From contig NZ_LBHV01000002.1 of the NCBI RefSeq assembly GCF_001005825.1, positions 558,001 through 622,000 of the forward strand: 64,000 nt of DNA. The letters are read 5' to 3'. Below are positions 42,398 to 51,231 of the stretch, piece after piece; the stretch's first letter is position 1; each line of letters opens with the position of its first letter. Below the pieces are notes generated by a model. The model did not search any database, was not told where the DNA came from, and was given only the letters and a program-made list of their open reading frames with translations. Made by a program: the position numbers and the translations under genes. The stretch is from Rhizobium sp. LC145. GTDB taxonomy: Bacteria; Pseudomonadota; Alphaproteobacteria; Rhizobiales; Rhizobiaceae.

Positions 42398-42428
42398 AGA
42401 TGCGCCGACGCCTCGCGTCGGCGCATCT
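42398..42428. terminator. Symmetric hairpin between convergent genes
   Basis: A perfect 14-base stem AGATGCGCCGACGC/GCGTCGGCGCATCT (42398-42411 with 42415-42428) with a 3-base loop lies between the M20 gene and the convergent MalK-type gene. It has no T-run but is placed to act as a bidirectional terminator or 3'-end stabiliser. Confidence 0.65.
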
Positions 42429-42445
42429 GCCATGTCCTTGCCCTC

Positions 42446-43510
42446 TCAGAGCCGTTGGCCTGTGACGGATTCAAAGAGATGGCTGTTGGCGGATGCAAGC
42501 GTCAGGTTAAGTACGTCGCCGGTCTTGATGAAGAGACGCTCGCGAAGCTGCACAGAAATCTTCTGGCCGTCCACCGCGCCCTGCACGAAGGTTTCCGAGC
42601 CGGTCGGCTCGATATTGGTAACCGTTATCGGAATGCCCTCGCCGGGGGCCGCAATCGTCAAGTGCTCCGGCCGGATGCCGTAGGTCACCGCTGTACCGGG
42701 CGCAGCGGAGGCTTCGGCTCCCAGCGGCAGCCGAACGCCGTTCTCCGTCACCACCGATTTGTGGTCCTCCGAAACCTTGGCCGAGAGAAAATTCATCGAA
42801 GGCGAACCGATGAAGCTTGCGACGAACATGTTGGCCGGCTTGTCGTAAAGCTCCAGCGGCGCGCCGACCTGCTCGACGATGCCGTCCCGCATCACCACGA
42901 TCCGGTCGGCCATTGTCATGGCCTCGATCTGATCATGGGTGACGTAGACCGTCGTCGTCCGGATGCGAGCGTGGATGTCCTTCAACTCCGCGCGCATCTG
43001 TACGCGCAGCTTGGCATCAAGATTCGATAGCGGCTCGTCGAACAGGAAGACCTTAGGGTTACGCACGATGGCGCGTCCCATGGCGACGCGCTGGCGCTGG
43101 CCGCCCGAAAGCTGCTTCGGGTAACGCTGCAGGTAGTCGGTCAAGCCTAAGATACGTGCCGCATCCGCCACTCGCGAGGCGATCTCCTCCTTGGATTTCT
43201 TCGCAAGCCTGAGCGAGAAGCCCATGTTCTCGGCGATCGTCATATGCGGATAAAGCGCATAGTTCTGGAAGACCATGGCGATGTCGCGGTTCTTCGGCTC
43301 GACCTCGTTAATGACGCGGCCATCGATGCGGATCGTGCCGCCGGTGATTTCTTCCAGTCCGGCAATCATCCTAAGCAGTGTGGACTTGCCGCAACCCGAG
43401 GGGCCGACCAGCACGACAAAGGCGCCGTCCGGTACATCCACAGAAACCCCCTTGATGGTTTCGAAAGCACCATAAGCCTTGCGGACGTTCTGAATCTCAA
43501 CGGAAGCCAT
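42446..43510 (-). CDS. CUT1 ABC transporter ATPase (MalK/UgpC type) of the amino-sugar cluster
   Basis: A 354-residue ATPase with Walker [14 protein letters not shown]-loop [11 protein letters not shown], signature [14 protein letters not shown], Walker [13 protein letters not shown] and switch [10 protein letters not shown], then a C-terminal OB-fold domain (GIRPEHLTI near residue 280). It is the last gene of a leftward operon (binding protein, two permeases, epimerase, ATPase). The ATG at 43510 is 4 bases after the epimerase stop. It would energise the permeases encoded at 44747-46527. Confidence 0.93.
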   Translation of the reverse strand: MASVEIQNVRKAYGAFETIKGVSVDVPDGAFVVLVGPSGCGKSTLLRMIAGLEEITGGTIRIDGRVINEVEPKNRDIAMVFQNYALYPHMTIAENMGFSLRLAKKSKEEIASRVADAARILGLTDYLQRYPKQLSGGQRQRVAMGRAIVRNPKVFLFDEPLSNLDAKLRVQMRAELKDIHARIRTTTVYVTHDQIEAMTMADRIVVMRDGIVEQVGAPLELYDKPANMFVASFIGSPSMNFLSAKVSEDHKSVVTENGVRLPLGAEASAAPGTAVTYGIRPEHLTIAAPGEGIPITVTNIEPTGSETFVQGAVDGQKISVQLRERLFIKTGDVLNLTLASANSHLFESVTGQRL

Positions 43511-43514
43511 GAAA

Positions 43515-44741
43515 CTATCCCGAAATAGCGTGTGATTGGGGCTTGAGCCGATCGGCCGCATGGATGGCTGCGAGCAAGCTGAGGCCAGTGTGATAACCGG
43601 GGTCGAGATCCGGTGTGGCAGGCACGAAGTCGACCGGTCCGTCCTTCGACATGGTCTGGTAGGCGATCGGCGGGGTGCCACGCCAATAGCCCTCAAAGAA
43701 CACCGCATGCGCCGCCTTCCAGACCCCCAGGCTCTCGGCACTGCCCGTGCGCTGATGACAAAGGGCTGCGGCGCGGATCGTCTCCGGCAGCGACCACCAC
43801 GGACAATAGGGGCTCAGCGGCCTACCGGACGCGATCGATACCGTAAGCGCGATGCCCGGTCCGACGAAGCCTTTCTTGAAGGACGAAACTAAAATGCGCT
43901 CCAGCGTCTCGATCAGCGCTGGCTCGGCATTGCCGTCGAGATAGTCAAGCGCGAAGCCGACGAACTCGATGCCGTGGCCGACATTGCAGGCATCTTCGCC
44001 CGGCACATTGCGGAGCAGGTCGGTTCCGGCATCGTAATGCCGGTCAATGACGTGAGCGATGAAGCGATCGGCAAAGGCAAGATGGGCCGTGTGACCAAAG
44101 CGTTTCAGCATGCCTGCTGCGCCTAAAAGGATCATGCGCGGCCCGAAATCGTCCGCCTGGGTGGCGAGATTTTCGAGCGACAGAGGCCGGCGCTCGTCCA
44201 TCTGGAAACGACCGTTACCGATCGACGCCACGACCTGTGCGAGATAGGCAAGATGGTCGGCCACGCCTGGCAGACCGTAGCGGCTCGCCGCGGCCACTAG
44301 TCCCTTCGCCACGAAGGCGTCGGAATAGGTATAGATCACCGCCGGCATTTCCTGCTTGCGCAAGACGCCGGCCTCGTCCGCATAAACCGGCACCATGTCA
44401 CGATCGTAGCAGAAATAGGCATGGCCATCCGATTGCTGAAGAGCGGCGAGCAGATCGTAAAGACGGCGGCCCGCGATATCGAGCTTGACGGCGAGCGGCG
44501 GCAACTCCCGCTCGAAGAATTCCGCATGGGCAACAAGGGATTCAAGGGCCCTGCCCTGGATCCAGCCATAGGTATAATCAGGCCCGCGTACGCCGTCCTG
44601 CGTCCCATAATCCCTCAACGTTACACTGTTCTGCTTGGTATTCAAAAACCCACCGCCGAGCACCCGCCGCTGCAACATCCAATAGAGTGTTCCCGCGTTG
44701 GCCGCGGCATAGGTGGTGCGCGCCTCCTCGATAAACTCCAT
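43515..44741 (-). CDS. AGE-family (N-acylglucosamine 2-epimerase-like) sugar isomerase
   Basis: A 408-residue (alpha/alpha)6-barrel protein. It contains [20 protein letters not shown] near residues 43-62, [38 protein letters not shown] (a catalytic-histidine-type segment) and [20 protein letters not shown] near 320-340, all in the style of AGE and cellobiose 2-epimerase enzymes. It could interconvert an N-acylated amino sugar and its 2-epimer before the NagA/NagB steps, but substrate choice in this family is broad. AAGGAG precedes the ATG. Position inside an ABC operon suggests it acts on the imported sugar. Confidence 0.75.
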   Translation of the reverse strand: MEFIEEARTTYAAANAGTLYWMLQRRVLGGGFLNTKQNSVTLRDYGTQDGVRGPDYTYGWIQGRALESLVAHAEFFERELPPLAVKLDIAGRRLYDLLAALQQSDGHAYFCYDRDMVPVYADEAGVLRKQEMPAVIYTYSDAFVAKGLVAAASRYGLPGVADHLAYLAQVVASIGNGRFQMDERRPLSLENLATQADDFGPRMILLGAAGMLKRFGHTAHLAFADRFIAHVIDRHYDAGTDLLRNVPGEDACNVGHGIEFVGFALDYLDGNAEPALIETLERILVSSFKKGFVGPGIALTVSIASGRPLSPYCPWWSLPETIRAAALCHQRTGSAESLGVWKAAHAVFFEGYWRGTPPIAYQTMSKDGPVDFVPATPDLDPGYHTGLSLLAAIHAADRLKPQSHAISG

Positions 44742-44746
44742 CGCCG

Positions 44747-45643
44747 TCACTCCTTGAGGCCGGTGCTGGCGACGCCCTGCACGAAATTGCGGCGCAGGAT
44801 GACGAAGAGCAGGATCGACGGAATGAGCACAGTGGCGGAGGCGGCGCTCAAGCGGCCAAGATCGACCGTGAAGCCTGTCTGGAAAAGCGCCAGCCCCACC
44901 TCGATCGTGTAGCTCGTCCGCGTGGTCGCGACGATCATCGGCCAGGCAAACGCGGTCCAAGCCTGGAAGAAGGCAAGCACTGCCAGCGCACCGAGCGCTC
45001 CGCGCAGGAGCGGCAGGACGATATGCAGGAAGATCCAGAACTCGCCGGCGCCATCGATGCGCGCCGCCTCCAAAAGCTCATCGGGGATCGAATGGATGAC
45101 GTTCTGACGGATCAGGAAAATGCCGAAGCTCATCACCAGGTAACCGAGCAGCAGGCCCCAGACGGAATTCAGGATGCCGAGGCTTTTTGCCTGGAAATAG
45201 AGCGGGATCATGTAGACCTCGAAGGGCACGATCGCGGTCGCGAGAAACAGCGCGAAGATGAGGTTCAAGGTTCCGAAGCGGAATTTCCCGAAGATATAAC
45301 CGGCAATCGCCGAGGTCGCGACGATCGCGACGGTCGAGAGCACCGCAAAGGCGAGGCTGTTGCCAATCCAGCGGATGAGCGGCGTTTCGCCAAGCACCGC
45401 CGAGAAATTGGCAAGCGTCGGGTCACGAGGGAGGATGGTCGGCGGCCAGGCGAGCATTTCGGCGGGCGTCTTGAAGGCATTCGCCACCAGGAACACGAGC
45501 GGTAGCAGCATCAGAAGAGAGACGATGACAAGAAAGACATCGATCGCGAGATTGGTCAGGCGCTTTCTGCGGCGCAGGCGGCGGCCCTCGGCAAGTTCGT
45601 CCGCAGTCGGTCCGATATCGACGGTCGCGATTTCGGCGGTCAT
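44747..45643 (-). CDS. CUT1 sugar ABC transporter permease (MalG/UgpE type)
   Basis: A 298-residue permease with six core helices from about residue 33 (AIDVFLVIVSLLMLLPLVFL). The EAA loop is IPDELLEAARIDGAGEFWIF near residues 190-209, and the protein ends RRNFVQGVASTGLKE as MalG-type proteins do. It overlaps the previous permease gene by 4 bases and is followed 5 bases later by the epimerase gene. Confidence 0.92.
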   Translation of the reverse strand: MTAEIATVDIGPTADELAEGRRLRRRKRLTNLAIDVFLVIVSLLMLLPLVFLVANAFKTPAEMLAWPPTILPRDPTLANFSAVLGETPLIRWIGNSLAFAVLSTVAIVATSAIAGYIFGKFRFGTLNLIFALFLATAIVPFEVYMIPLYFQAKSLGILNSVWGLLLGYLVMSFGIFLIRQNVIHSIPDELLEAARIDGAGEFWIFLHIVLPLLRGALGALAVLAFFQAWTAFAWPMIVATTRTSYTIEVGLALFQTGFTVDLGRLSAASATVLIPSILLFVILRRNFVQGVASTGLKE

Positions 45644-46527
45644 ATCCTGCCCCTTTCCCGCAGCATCGAGAACTGGATGAGCGTCAACACCAGCACGATG
45701 ACCAGCAGCACCACCGCTTCAGATGCGGCGTAACCAACGCGATAGTTGCGGAAGCTGTTTTCCAGCATGTCGAGAACCAGCACACGCACCTGCCTTCCCG
45801 GCGCGCCTTGAGCATCCGATGCCAGCACGAAGGCCTGGGCGTAGACGTTGAAGCCGGAGACCAGCGTTACGACCGAGACGTAAAGCGTGATCGGTTTGAG
45901 CATCGGGATCGACAAGAACCAGAAACTCTGCGGACCGGAAGCACCATCGAGCTTGGCCGCCTCATAAAGCGAAACCGGCAGGTTCTTGAAGCCGACGATG
46001 TAGATCAGCACCGCGTAACCCAGCGCCTGCCAGGAGCAGAGGACGATGATGCAGATGACAGACAGTACCGGGTCGAACAGCCAGTTCTGCGCCGGAATTC
46101 CGAAGAAATTCAAAAGCGCGTTGAGCGGCCCGAGCCGGGCATCGAAGATCCACTTCCAAGCCATGGCAGCCGGCACCAGCGAGACGACATGCGGGATGAA
46201 TACGGCTGTCTCATAGAAGCCGGCCATCCTCGAGCGCGTGCGATGGAAGATCAAAGCGGCAATGACCAATGCCATGGGGATGGTCAGCAGAAGCACGCCG
46301 AAGGCGATGATCGTTGTGTTGACAAGCGCATCAAGGAACAGGTGATCGCCCATCAGCTCGCGAAAATTGGCAAGCCCGATGAACGGCTTGTTCCTGGACA
46401 GAATATCCCATTTGAAAAGGCTGAGCCTCAGCGTATCGGCGATTGGATAAAGCCGCACATAGCCGAAGATCGCCAGCGTCGGCAGGATCGCGAGGATCGC
46501 AAAGATAAATCTTTTGCGCTTCAGCAT
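45640..46527 (-). CDS. CUT1 sugar ABC transporter permease (MalF/UgpA type)
   Basis: A 295-residue permease starting with a hydrophobic helix (FIFAILAILPTLAIFGYVRL). It carries the EAA loop LPVSLYEAAKLDGASGPQSF near residues 192-211. It is the membrane partner of the adjacent permease and receives substrate from the binding protein encoded upstream. A 116-base gap containing a hairpin separates it from the binding-protein gene. Confidence 0.92.
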   Translation of the reverse strand: MLKRKRFIFAILAILPTLAIFGYVRLYPIADTLRLSLFKWDILSRNKPFIGLANFRELMGDHLFLDALVNTTIIAFGVLLLTIPMALVIAALIFHRTRSRMAGFYETAVFIPHVVSLVPAAMAWKWIFDARLGPLNALLNFFGIPAQNWLFDPVLSVICIIVLCSWQALGYAVLIYIVGFKNLPVSLYEAAKLDGASGPQSFWFLSIPMLKPITLYVSVVTLVSGFNVYAQAFVLASDAQGAPGRQVRVLVLDMLENSFRNYRVGYAASEAVVLLVIVLVLTLIQFSMLRERGRI

Positions 46528-46590
46528 TATGTCATGGCCTGTAGATAAGCGGGTTCGGCCGCGAAGCGGGTCGACCCTGATCCTCGGAGA

Positions 46591-46615
46591 GCCCGGGACG
46601 AACGATGCCCCGGGC
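46591..46615 (-). repeat. Intercistronic hairpin after the amino-sugar binding-protein gene
   Basis: GCCCGGG/CCCGGGC (46591-46597 with 46609-46615, loop of 11) lies just downstream, in transcription order, of the binding-protein stop. The stem sequence equals the first hairpin after ytfQ, and the surrounding GC-rich direct and inverted blocks resemble rhizobial intergenic mosaic elements. It probably differentiates binding-protein from permease expression. Confidence 0.6.
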
Positions 46616-46643
46616 AGATGCGATTGGCGAGGCTTATGGCGGA

Positions 46644-47945
46644 TTATTTCGCAGCCAAGCCTTCGCGATCGAGGATGGTGTTCACTTCGTCGCTCGCCTT
46701 CTTCAGGAAAGCGTCGATCTTGGCATCGTCGCTAGCCATCGAGGCGTCACCGAAGGCGACCACGAGCTGGGCCGCGACGCGGGTCAGGATCTCCTCTATC
46801 GGGCCGATCGACGGCAGCGTGAAGAACTCGTAGCCCTGCGGATAATTGACGAAAGCGGCAAAGGCCGGCTGCTTGGTCGTAACGCTCGAATAATCGACGC
46901 CCGATCGGTTCGGCAGCCAGCCAACGTTCTCAAGCAGCCAGACGAGATTTTCCGGCGAATTGGCCGCCTGGGCGAATTCCCAGCCGATATCGGCATCATC
47001 GCCAGCGACATAGAGATTGGTCGGCAGCGCGATCGAGCCCTTCGGCAGCGGCGCGGTTGCGTATTTCAGATCGGGCGCCTTCTTGGCGATATCGCCGATC
47101 ACCCAGGATTCACGGATGAACATGGCGGTCTGGCCGCGCTCGAAAGCATCGGCATCGGCAGGCATTTCCGGCGTGACGGTCTTCAATGTGTAGATGTTTT
47201 CGAGATACTGTTTCAGCGCCTTGCGACCAGCCTCGTTGGCGAAATCCGCCTTCCACTTGCCATCGCCGGCGGGCACCAGGATCGCCCCACCATACTGATG
47301 CATATTGATCCAGAATTTTTCGGCAATGCCCTGACCGCCACCGGAAAGGCGCAGGCTCCAGCCGGAAACCGTCGCCTTGCCGGAACCGTCGCGCTGCGTC
47401 AGCTTCTCGGCATATCTGGAATAGTCCTCCATGGTTTTCGGGGGCTCGGTGAGGCCGGCGGCCTTGAACATGTCGGTGTTGTAATAGAGTGCACCCTGGC
47501 CGCGGAAGAGCGGCACACCATAGACAGTGCCGTCGTAACTTGCTGTGTCACGGAAGAACGTGTCGAAGTTCTGCGGATCCGTGACGAAGGCCGCGACATC
47601 ATCCGGCGCTTCCGGCAGGAGGCCGTTTTCAAGATAGCGGGTGGCGGTCGAGCCGGAAAGCTCGATGACGGTGATACCTTCCTGGCCACCCGTCAGGCCG
47701 AGCGCTACGCGCTTTTCATGCTCGCGCAGCGCAATCGCCTCGACCTTCACTTCGAGATCCGGATGGCTGGCCTTCAGGCCTTGGGCAACATGTTCGTAAA
47801 ACGGCGCCATTTCCGGATAGCCGCTCCACACCGTCAGCGTTTGCGCAGAAGCGGAAGAGAGGCCGGAAAGCATAGCGGCGCCGAATGCCATACCCAGAAG
47901 CCGCCCACGGGTGGAAATCCTGTTTTTCACTGATACGTTTTTCAT
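46644..47945 (-). CDS. CUT1 extracellular sugar-binding protein (family 1) of the amino-sugar cluster
   Basis: A 433-residue binding protein with a Sec signal peptide (LLGMAFGAAMLSGLSSASAQ, cleavage near residue 34) and a family-1 core: LTVWSGYPEMAPFYEHVAQG, LFRGQGALYYNTDMFKAAGL, KFWINMHQYGGAILVP and AMFIRESWVIGDIAKKAP. GAGGGAACAGGG precedes ATG 47945. A 36-base-upstream palindrome (47981-47998) is a near copy of the operator in front of nagB, placing this transporter in the same LacI regulon. Cargo is probably an N-acetylated amino sugar or its oligomer. Confidence 0.9.
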   Translation of the reverse strand: MKNVSVKNRISTRGRLLGMAFGAAMLSGLSSASAQTLTVWSGYPEMAPFYEHVAQGLKASHPDLEVKVEAIALREHEKRVALGLTGGQEGITVIELSGSTATRYLENGLLPEAPDDVAAFVTDPQNFDTFFRDTASYDGTVYGVPLFRGQGALYYNTDMFKAAGLTEPPKTMEDYSRYAEKLTQRDGSGKATVSGWSLRLSGGGQGIAEKFWINMHQYGGAILVPAGDGKWKADFANEAGRKALKQYLENIYTLKTVTPEMPADADAFERGQTAMFIRESWVIGDIAKKAPDLKYATAPLPKGSIALPTNLYVAGDDADIGWEFAQAANSPENLVWLLENVGWLPNRSGVDYSSVTTKQPAFAAFVNYPQGYEFFTLPSIGPIEEILTRVAAQLVVAFGDASMASDDAKIDAFLKKASDEVNTILDREGLAAK

Positions 47946-47980
47946 GGCCCTGTTCCCTCTTGTTATTGATAAAAAGCTCT

Positions 47981-47998
47981 CATGCAACCGGTTGCGTG
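47981..47998. promoter_or_regulatory. LacI-type operator upstream of the amino-sugar ABC operon
   Basis: CATGCAACCGGTTGCGTG has the LacI-family dyad with central CG and differs by one base from the perfect palindrome at 52100-52117. It lies 36 bases upstream of the binding-protein start on the minus strand, overlapping the probable promoter. Confidence 0.8.
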
Positions 47999-48032
47999 TC
48001 AAGCATCGGATCAGTCTTGCTCGTCGCGGATT

Positions 48033-49301
48033 CTACCGCTTCACGCCTCCTCCGCTGTCGTTTGCCAGTTCGATCGCACAGGCGGCAAGCGCTTCGGCCG
48101 AGCCGGGCGCGAAGCTCGCGGCCAGACCATAGTAGCGGTGCGCTTCGTCGACTTCATAGCCGCCATGGGTAAACTCACCGGCGGGCGGGATATAGCCCGG
48201 ATTGTCATCGGCAAAGCCGATGACAAAGGCGGGTCTTTCCGGGCCGAGTGCTGCGCGGATCGACAGAGCCGTTTGGGCAAAAATCTCGCCTGGCAGCGCC
48301 ACGATCGGAACGCCGCCCCAATCGAGCACCGTCACTCGCGCGGCAAGCGGCTCCGGCTCGATGGGAGCGATATCGCGCGCCCAGTCGGCCCAGTAGCCGA
48401 GCAGATTTTTGCGTGCGGGTTCGGCGACCAAGACCTCCTCCCGCCAGCGCTTTTCGAGGATTTGCGGAGTATCCGTCTCCCGTCGCCGGAAGCTCAGCGC
48501 AACGGTGCCGTTTCGCGCATTGACGGTTTCCGATGCGAGGGTCTCCGAGGTCGCGAGGACTGCTTCGGCAATCTTGCGGCCGATCCGCTCGGCGGCCTCA
48601 TAGGTCCGGCCCGCACTGGCGGCGAGCGTGATGGATGCGTGGGCCGAATGGCCGGTATTGGCGTCACCGACGCAGCCGGTCATGAAGAGAGCGACCGCGC
48701 CGGGATAGGCTTCCTCCAGCGCGTGGCGCACGAAATGCGGATAGTCCGCCGTCCATAGAAGATTGTCGGCGGCAAGCACCACCGGATGGCAGGCATAGGC
48801 CGTTATAACGGCGATCATGTCACCCCGTTCGTCGCGAATACGCAGCGTCGGCAGGGAAGCGTCCACCGGTCCGCCGGGATGACGCCGGTTGCGCGCTACC
48901 CCCGGGTCGCTCCCCTGCCCCGCCGCCGCCCTGGCCGGCCGGCGGGCTGCGGCGGCCTTGTCGATCGCCGCCACACACGCATCCTCCAGCCGCTCCAGGT
49001 AGGTCGGATCGGCAGCCATACTGAGCCTGCCGGTCATGGAAACCGGCCCGCCATGATTGTGGAGTGCCGCGACGACCACGTTTTCGGCAGGGAGCATGCA
49101 GCGCTCACGGATGCGCGCGCTCATGCCGGCATCGATGCCGATCACGTCGGCCACGACGACAGCCGTATCTCCGATTACCACCGCGCGTGCCGTCAGCGTA
49201 TCATGGATACCTTTTGCGGGCAGGCTGCGGGCGGCGAAACCGGACATCAAGAGCCCCGGCGGCGGCGTGATATCGACGACGGCTGCCCCGGCTTCAATCA
49301 T
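48033..49301 (-). CDS. Neutral/alkaline ceramidase N-terminal-domain-like hydrolase
   Basis: A 422-residue protein resembling the neutral/alkaline non-lysosomal ceramidase N-terminal domain family: AGAAVVDITPPPGLLMSGFA at the start, GIHDTLTARAVVIGD, VVVAALHNHGGPVS near residues 76-89 (putative zinc-ligand His), ITAYACHPVVLAADNLLWTA and LFMTGCVGDAN. There is no signal peptide and the ceramidase C-terminal domain is missing. It overlaps nagA by 4 bases, so it is the last enzyme of an amino-sugar operon. An amidase acting on an N-acyl amino sugar or glycolipid-derived compound is plausible; ceramide itself is doubtful. Confidence 0.75.
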   Translation of the reverse strand: MIEAGAAVVDITPPPGLLMSGFAARSLPAKGIHDTLTARAVVIGDTAVVVADVIGIDAGMSARIRERCMLPAENVVVAALHNHGGPVSMTGRLSMAADPTYLERLEDACVAAIDKAAAARRPARAAAGQGSDPGVARNRRHPGGPVDASLPTLRIRDERGDMIAVITAYACHPVVLAADNLLWTADYPHFVRHALEEAYPGAVALFMTGCVGDANTGHSAHASITLAASAGRTYEAAERIGRKIAEAVLATSETLASETVNARNGTVALSFRRRETDTPQILEKRWREEVLVAEPARKNLLGYWADWARDIAPIEPEPLAARVTVLDWGGVPIVALPGEIFAQTALSIRAALGPERPAFVIGFADDNPGYIPPAGEFTHGGYEVDEAHRYYGLAASFAPGSAEALAACAIELANDSGGGVKR

Positions 49302-50440
49302 GCGCAAAACGCCTTCTCGCCATGGACCCAGGCTTCGCGAACCCTGATTTCGCGATCGCCCTGCGACCAATCGAAACGGATGATATCCGCCCGCGCGCCC
49401 ACCTCCAGCCGCCCTCGTCTGCCCACGAAGCGGCCGGGATTTCGTGTTGCCAGAAGCAAGGCGTCGGCCAGGGATAAGCCGGCCATCTCAGCGGCGATCG
49501 CCACATTGGCGGAAAGGGGCAAGCTGGCGCCGGCGAGATAGGGCGTGCCGGCAATACTGATGCGCCCTTCCGGCGAAACCTCGACCTGTCCGCCGACCGG
49601 TTGTTCGTAGAGGCCCCGCGGCATGCCGGCAAGCGCTACCATGTCGGAAACGAGGATTGCCCTTTCCATGCCCTTGGCCCGCAACATGGCCTTGAACGTA
49701 TCCGGCGGCAGATGCCAGCCGTCGGCGATGAAGCTCGCCATCAGACGGTCATCGGCAAGTTGCGCCCAAATGAAATTCGGGTGACGCGGCAGCATGGCCG
49801 CAGCCCCGTTGCCGAGATGCGTCGAGAGCACCGCACCCGCCTCCGCGGCTGCGTGAATCTGCCCGGGCGTCGCCGCCGTATGGCCAAGCGCCACATGCAC
49901 CCCGCGCTTAGTCAAGGCACGGATATAGTCAATGCTGCCCTCATGCTCCGGTGCGATGGTCACCATCGAAACGAGATCGCCGGAAGCCCTCTGCCAGCGA
50001 TCGAATTCCGCAATCGAGGGTGGCCGGACATGCTTTTGCGGATGGGCGCCGCGCGGACCATCCCTGTCGCAGATCGATGGTCCCTCGACATGCACGCCCG
50101 GTACCATCTCAGCGATCAGCCGATGCCCGGCGCGGATCTTGCCGATCGCCTCCAGCGTCTGGAGGATCGACGCTTCCGACGCGGTGATGATGGTTGGCAG
50201 CCATACGGTTACGCCGACACTCAGCAACTCCTCGCAGAGCGACAGCATGACGTTCGGCGTAACTTCGCCGTCATTGAGATCGAAGCCCCGGAAACCGTTG
50301 ATCTGCAGGTCGATCAGCCCCGGTGAGAGAAAATGAGCGCTTGTATTTTCGGCCGCACGAACAGCGGCAATTTTGCCCTCGGCGATGTCGATCGCAATAC
50401 CTTTGCCGGTGCGCGGATCGATACCGTCGACGGTCGTCAT
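49298..50440 (-). CDS. nagA: N-acetylglucosamine-6-phosphate deacetylase-like amidohydrolase
   Basis: A 380-residue amidohydrolase of the NagA family. Landmarks are SPGLIDLQINGFRGFDLNDG (near residues 39-58), PGVHVEGPSICDRDGPRGAH with the metal-binding Glu, VALGHTAATPGQIHAAAEAG, STHLGNGAAAMLPRH and ILVSDMVALAGMPRG with the catalytic Asp. It removes the acetyl group from GlcNAc-6-phosphate to give GlcN-6-phosphate, the substrate of the NagB-like enzyme encoded in the same operon. The THLGNGA version of the usual THLFNAM motif marks a divergent branch, so another N-acyl sugar phosphate is possible. Confidence 0.85.
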   Translation of the reverse strand: MTTVDGIDPRTGKGIAIDIAEGKIAAVRAAENTSAHFLSPGLIDLQINGFRGFDLNDGEVTPNVMLSLCEELLSVGVTVWLPTIITASEASILQTLEAIGKIRAGHRLIAEMVPGVHVEGPSICDRDGPRGAHPQKHVRPPSIAEFDRWQRASGDLVSMVTIAPEHEGSIDYIRALTKRGVHVALGHTAATPGQIHAAAEAGAVLSTHLGNGAAAMLPRHPNFIWAQLADDRLMASFIADGWHLPPDTFKAMLRAKGMERAILVSDMVALAGMPRGLYEQPVGGQVEVSPEGRISIAGTPYLAGASLPLSANVAIAAEMAGLSLADALLLATRNPGRFVGRRGRLEVGARADIIRFDWSQGDREIRVREAWVHGEKAFCA

Positions 50441-51231
50441 CAGAGCGCCCTCACCCGGCCTTGGAAATCAGCGATGAAGCGATTGTTCGCCTCGTCTCCG
50501 CCTGGCGCATTGCCGCTGCGCCAGACGGGCGGCTCGACGCCGCGTTCCACGAGCTTGGCGACCGTGCGGATGACGAGGCAGTTCAGCGTGAAGGCATTGG
50601 CGAAGGTGGAGATCGCCGCAATGTTCTCGTTCATCCCCGGCGCCGTTACCACCGCATCGCCGACCGGTACCTTTGTATCGATGGCTATATCGACGATGTC
50701 GTGCAGGTTCTGCCTGGTCGGATGGCGCGCGGGGTGTTCCGGCGACGTGCTCGAGGCGTGCAGGCGAGAGCTGACGCCAATGAGAAACGTGCCGCGCCGG
50801 CGCGCCTCCAAAGCCGCATCGATCAGTGCCGCATTGATGCCGTAGGCATTCACCAGGATGAGCAGGTCGGTTTCGCCGAGCCGCTGGTTAGCGATGACCA
50901 CCTTGCCGTAACCGGGCGTGCGCTCGATCGCCATGGAGCGCAGCGCGCCGTTGGAAAGCAGCGTGCCCTCGTCGAGGATCGCGCTGATATGCATCAGCCC
51001 GCCGGCGCGGAAGAAGACTTCCTGCGAGGCCAGATTGGAATGGCCGCCAGGCCCGTAGATATGCACGAGCCGGTCGGCGGCGATTTGCCCGGCCAGCTTT
51101 AGGGCCGCCTGATCGAGCGAAGCCTTTTCCTCCTCCAGCACCCGCCGCATCAAGGCCTGGGTGGAGGCGAAATAACCTTCGCAGAGCGCATCCGCATCGA
51201 TGACAGGCCCAGGGGCTTCAAGTTCAGGCAT
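50440..51231 (-). CDS. SIS-domain sugar isomerase/phosphosugar-binding protein
   Basis: A 263-residue SIS-fold protein: VHIYGPGGHSNLASQEVFFR near residues 56-75 (phosphosugar loop), LLILVNAYGINAALIDAALE, TFLIGVSSRLHASSTSPEHP and the C-terminal AFTLNCLVIRTVAKLVERGV. It resembles proteins annotated as sugar isomerase or UPF0309-like that accompany nag genes. It may isomerise an amino-sugar phosphate or sense it. ATG 51231 overlaps the nagB-like stop by 8 bases, and its own stop overlaps the nagA start by one base, so the three are coupled. Confidence 0.8.
   Translation of the reverse strand: MPELEAPGPVIDADALCEGYFASTQALMRRVLEEEKASLDQAALKLAGQIAADRLVHIYGPGGHSNLASQEVFFRAGGLMHISAILDEGTLLSNGALRSMAIERTPGYGKVVIANQRLGETDLLILVNAYGINAALIDAALEARRRGTFLIGVSSRLHASSTSPEHPARHPTRQNLHDIVDIAIDTKVPVGDAVVTAPGMNENIAAISTFANAFTLNCLVIRTVAKLVERGVEPPVWRSGNAPGGDEANNRFIADFQGRVRAL

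Noticed and set aside
46605..47933. A 442-codon plus-strand frame opposite the CUT1 binding-protein gene
   Set aside because: Antisense shadow; no recognisable domain, and the minus strand encodes a secreted binding protein.
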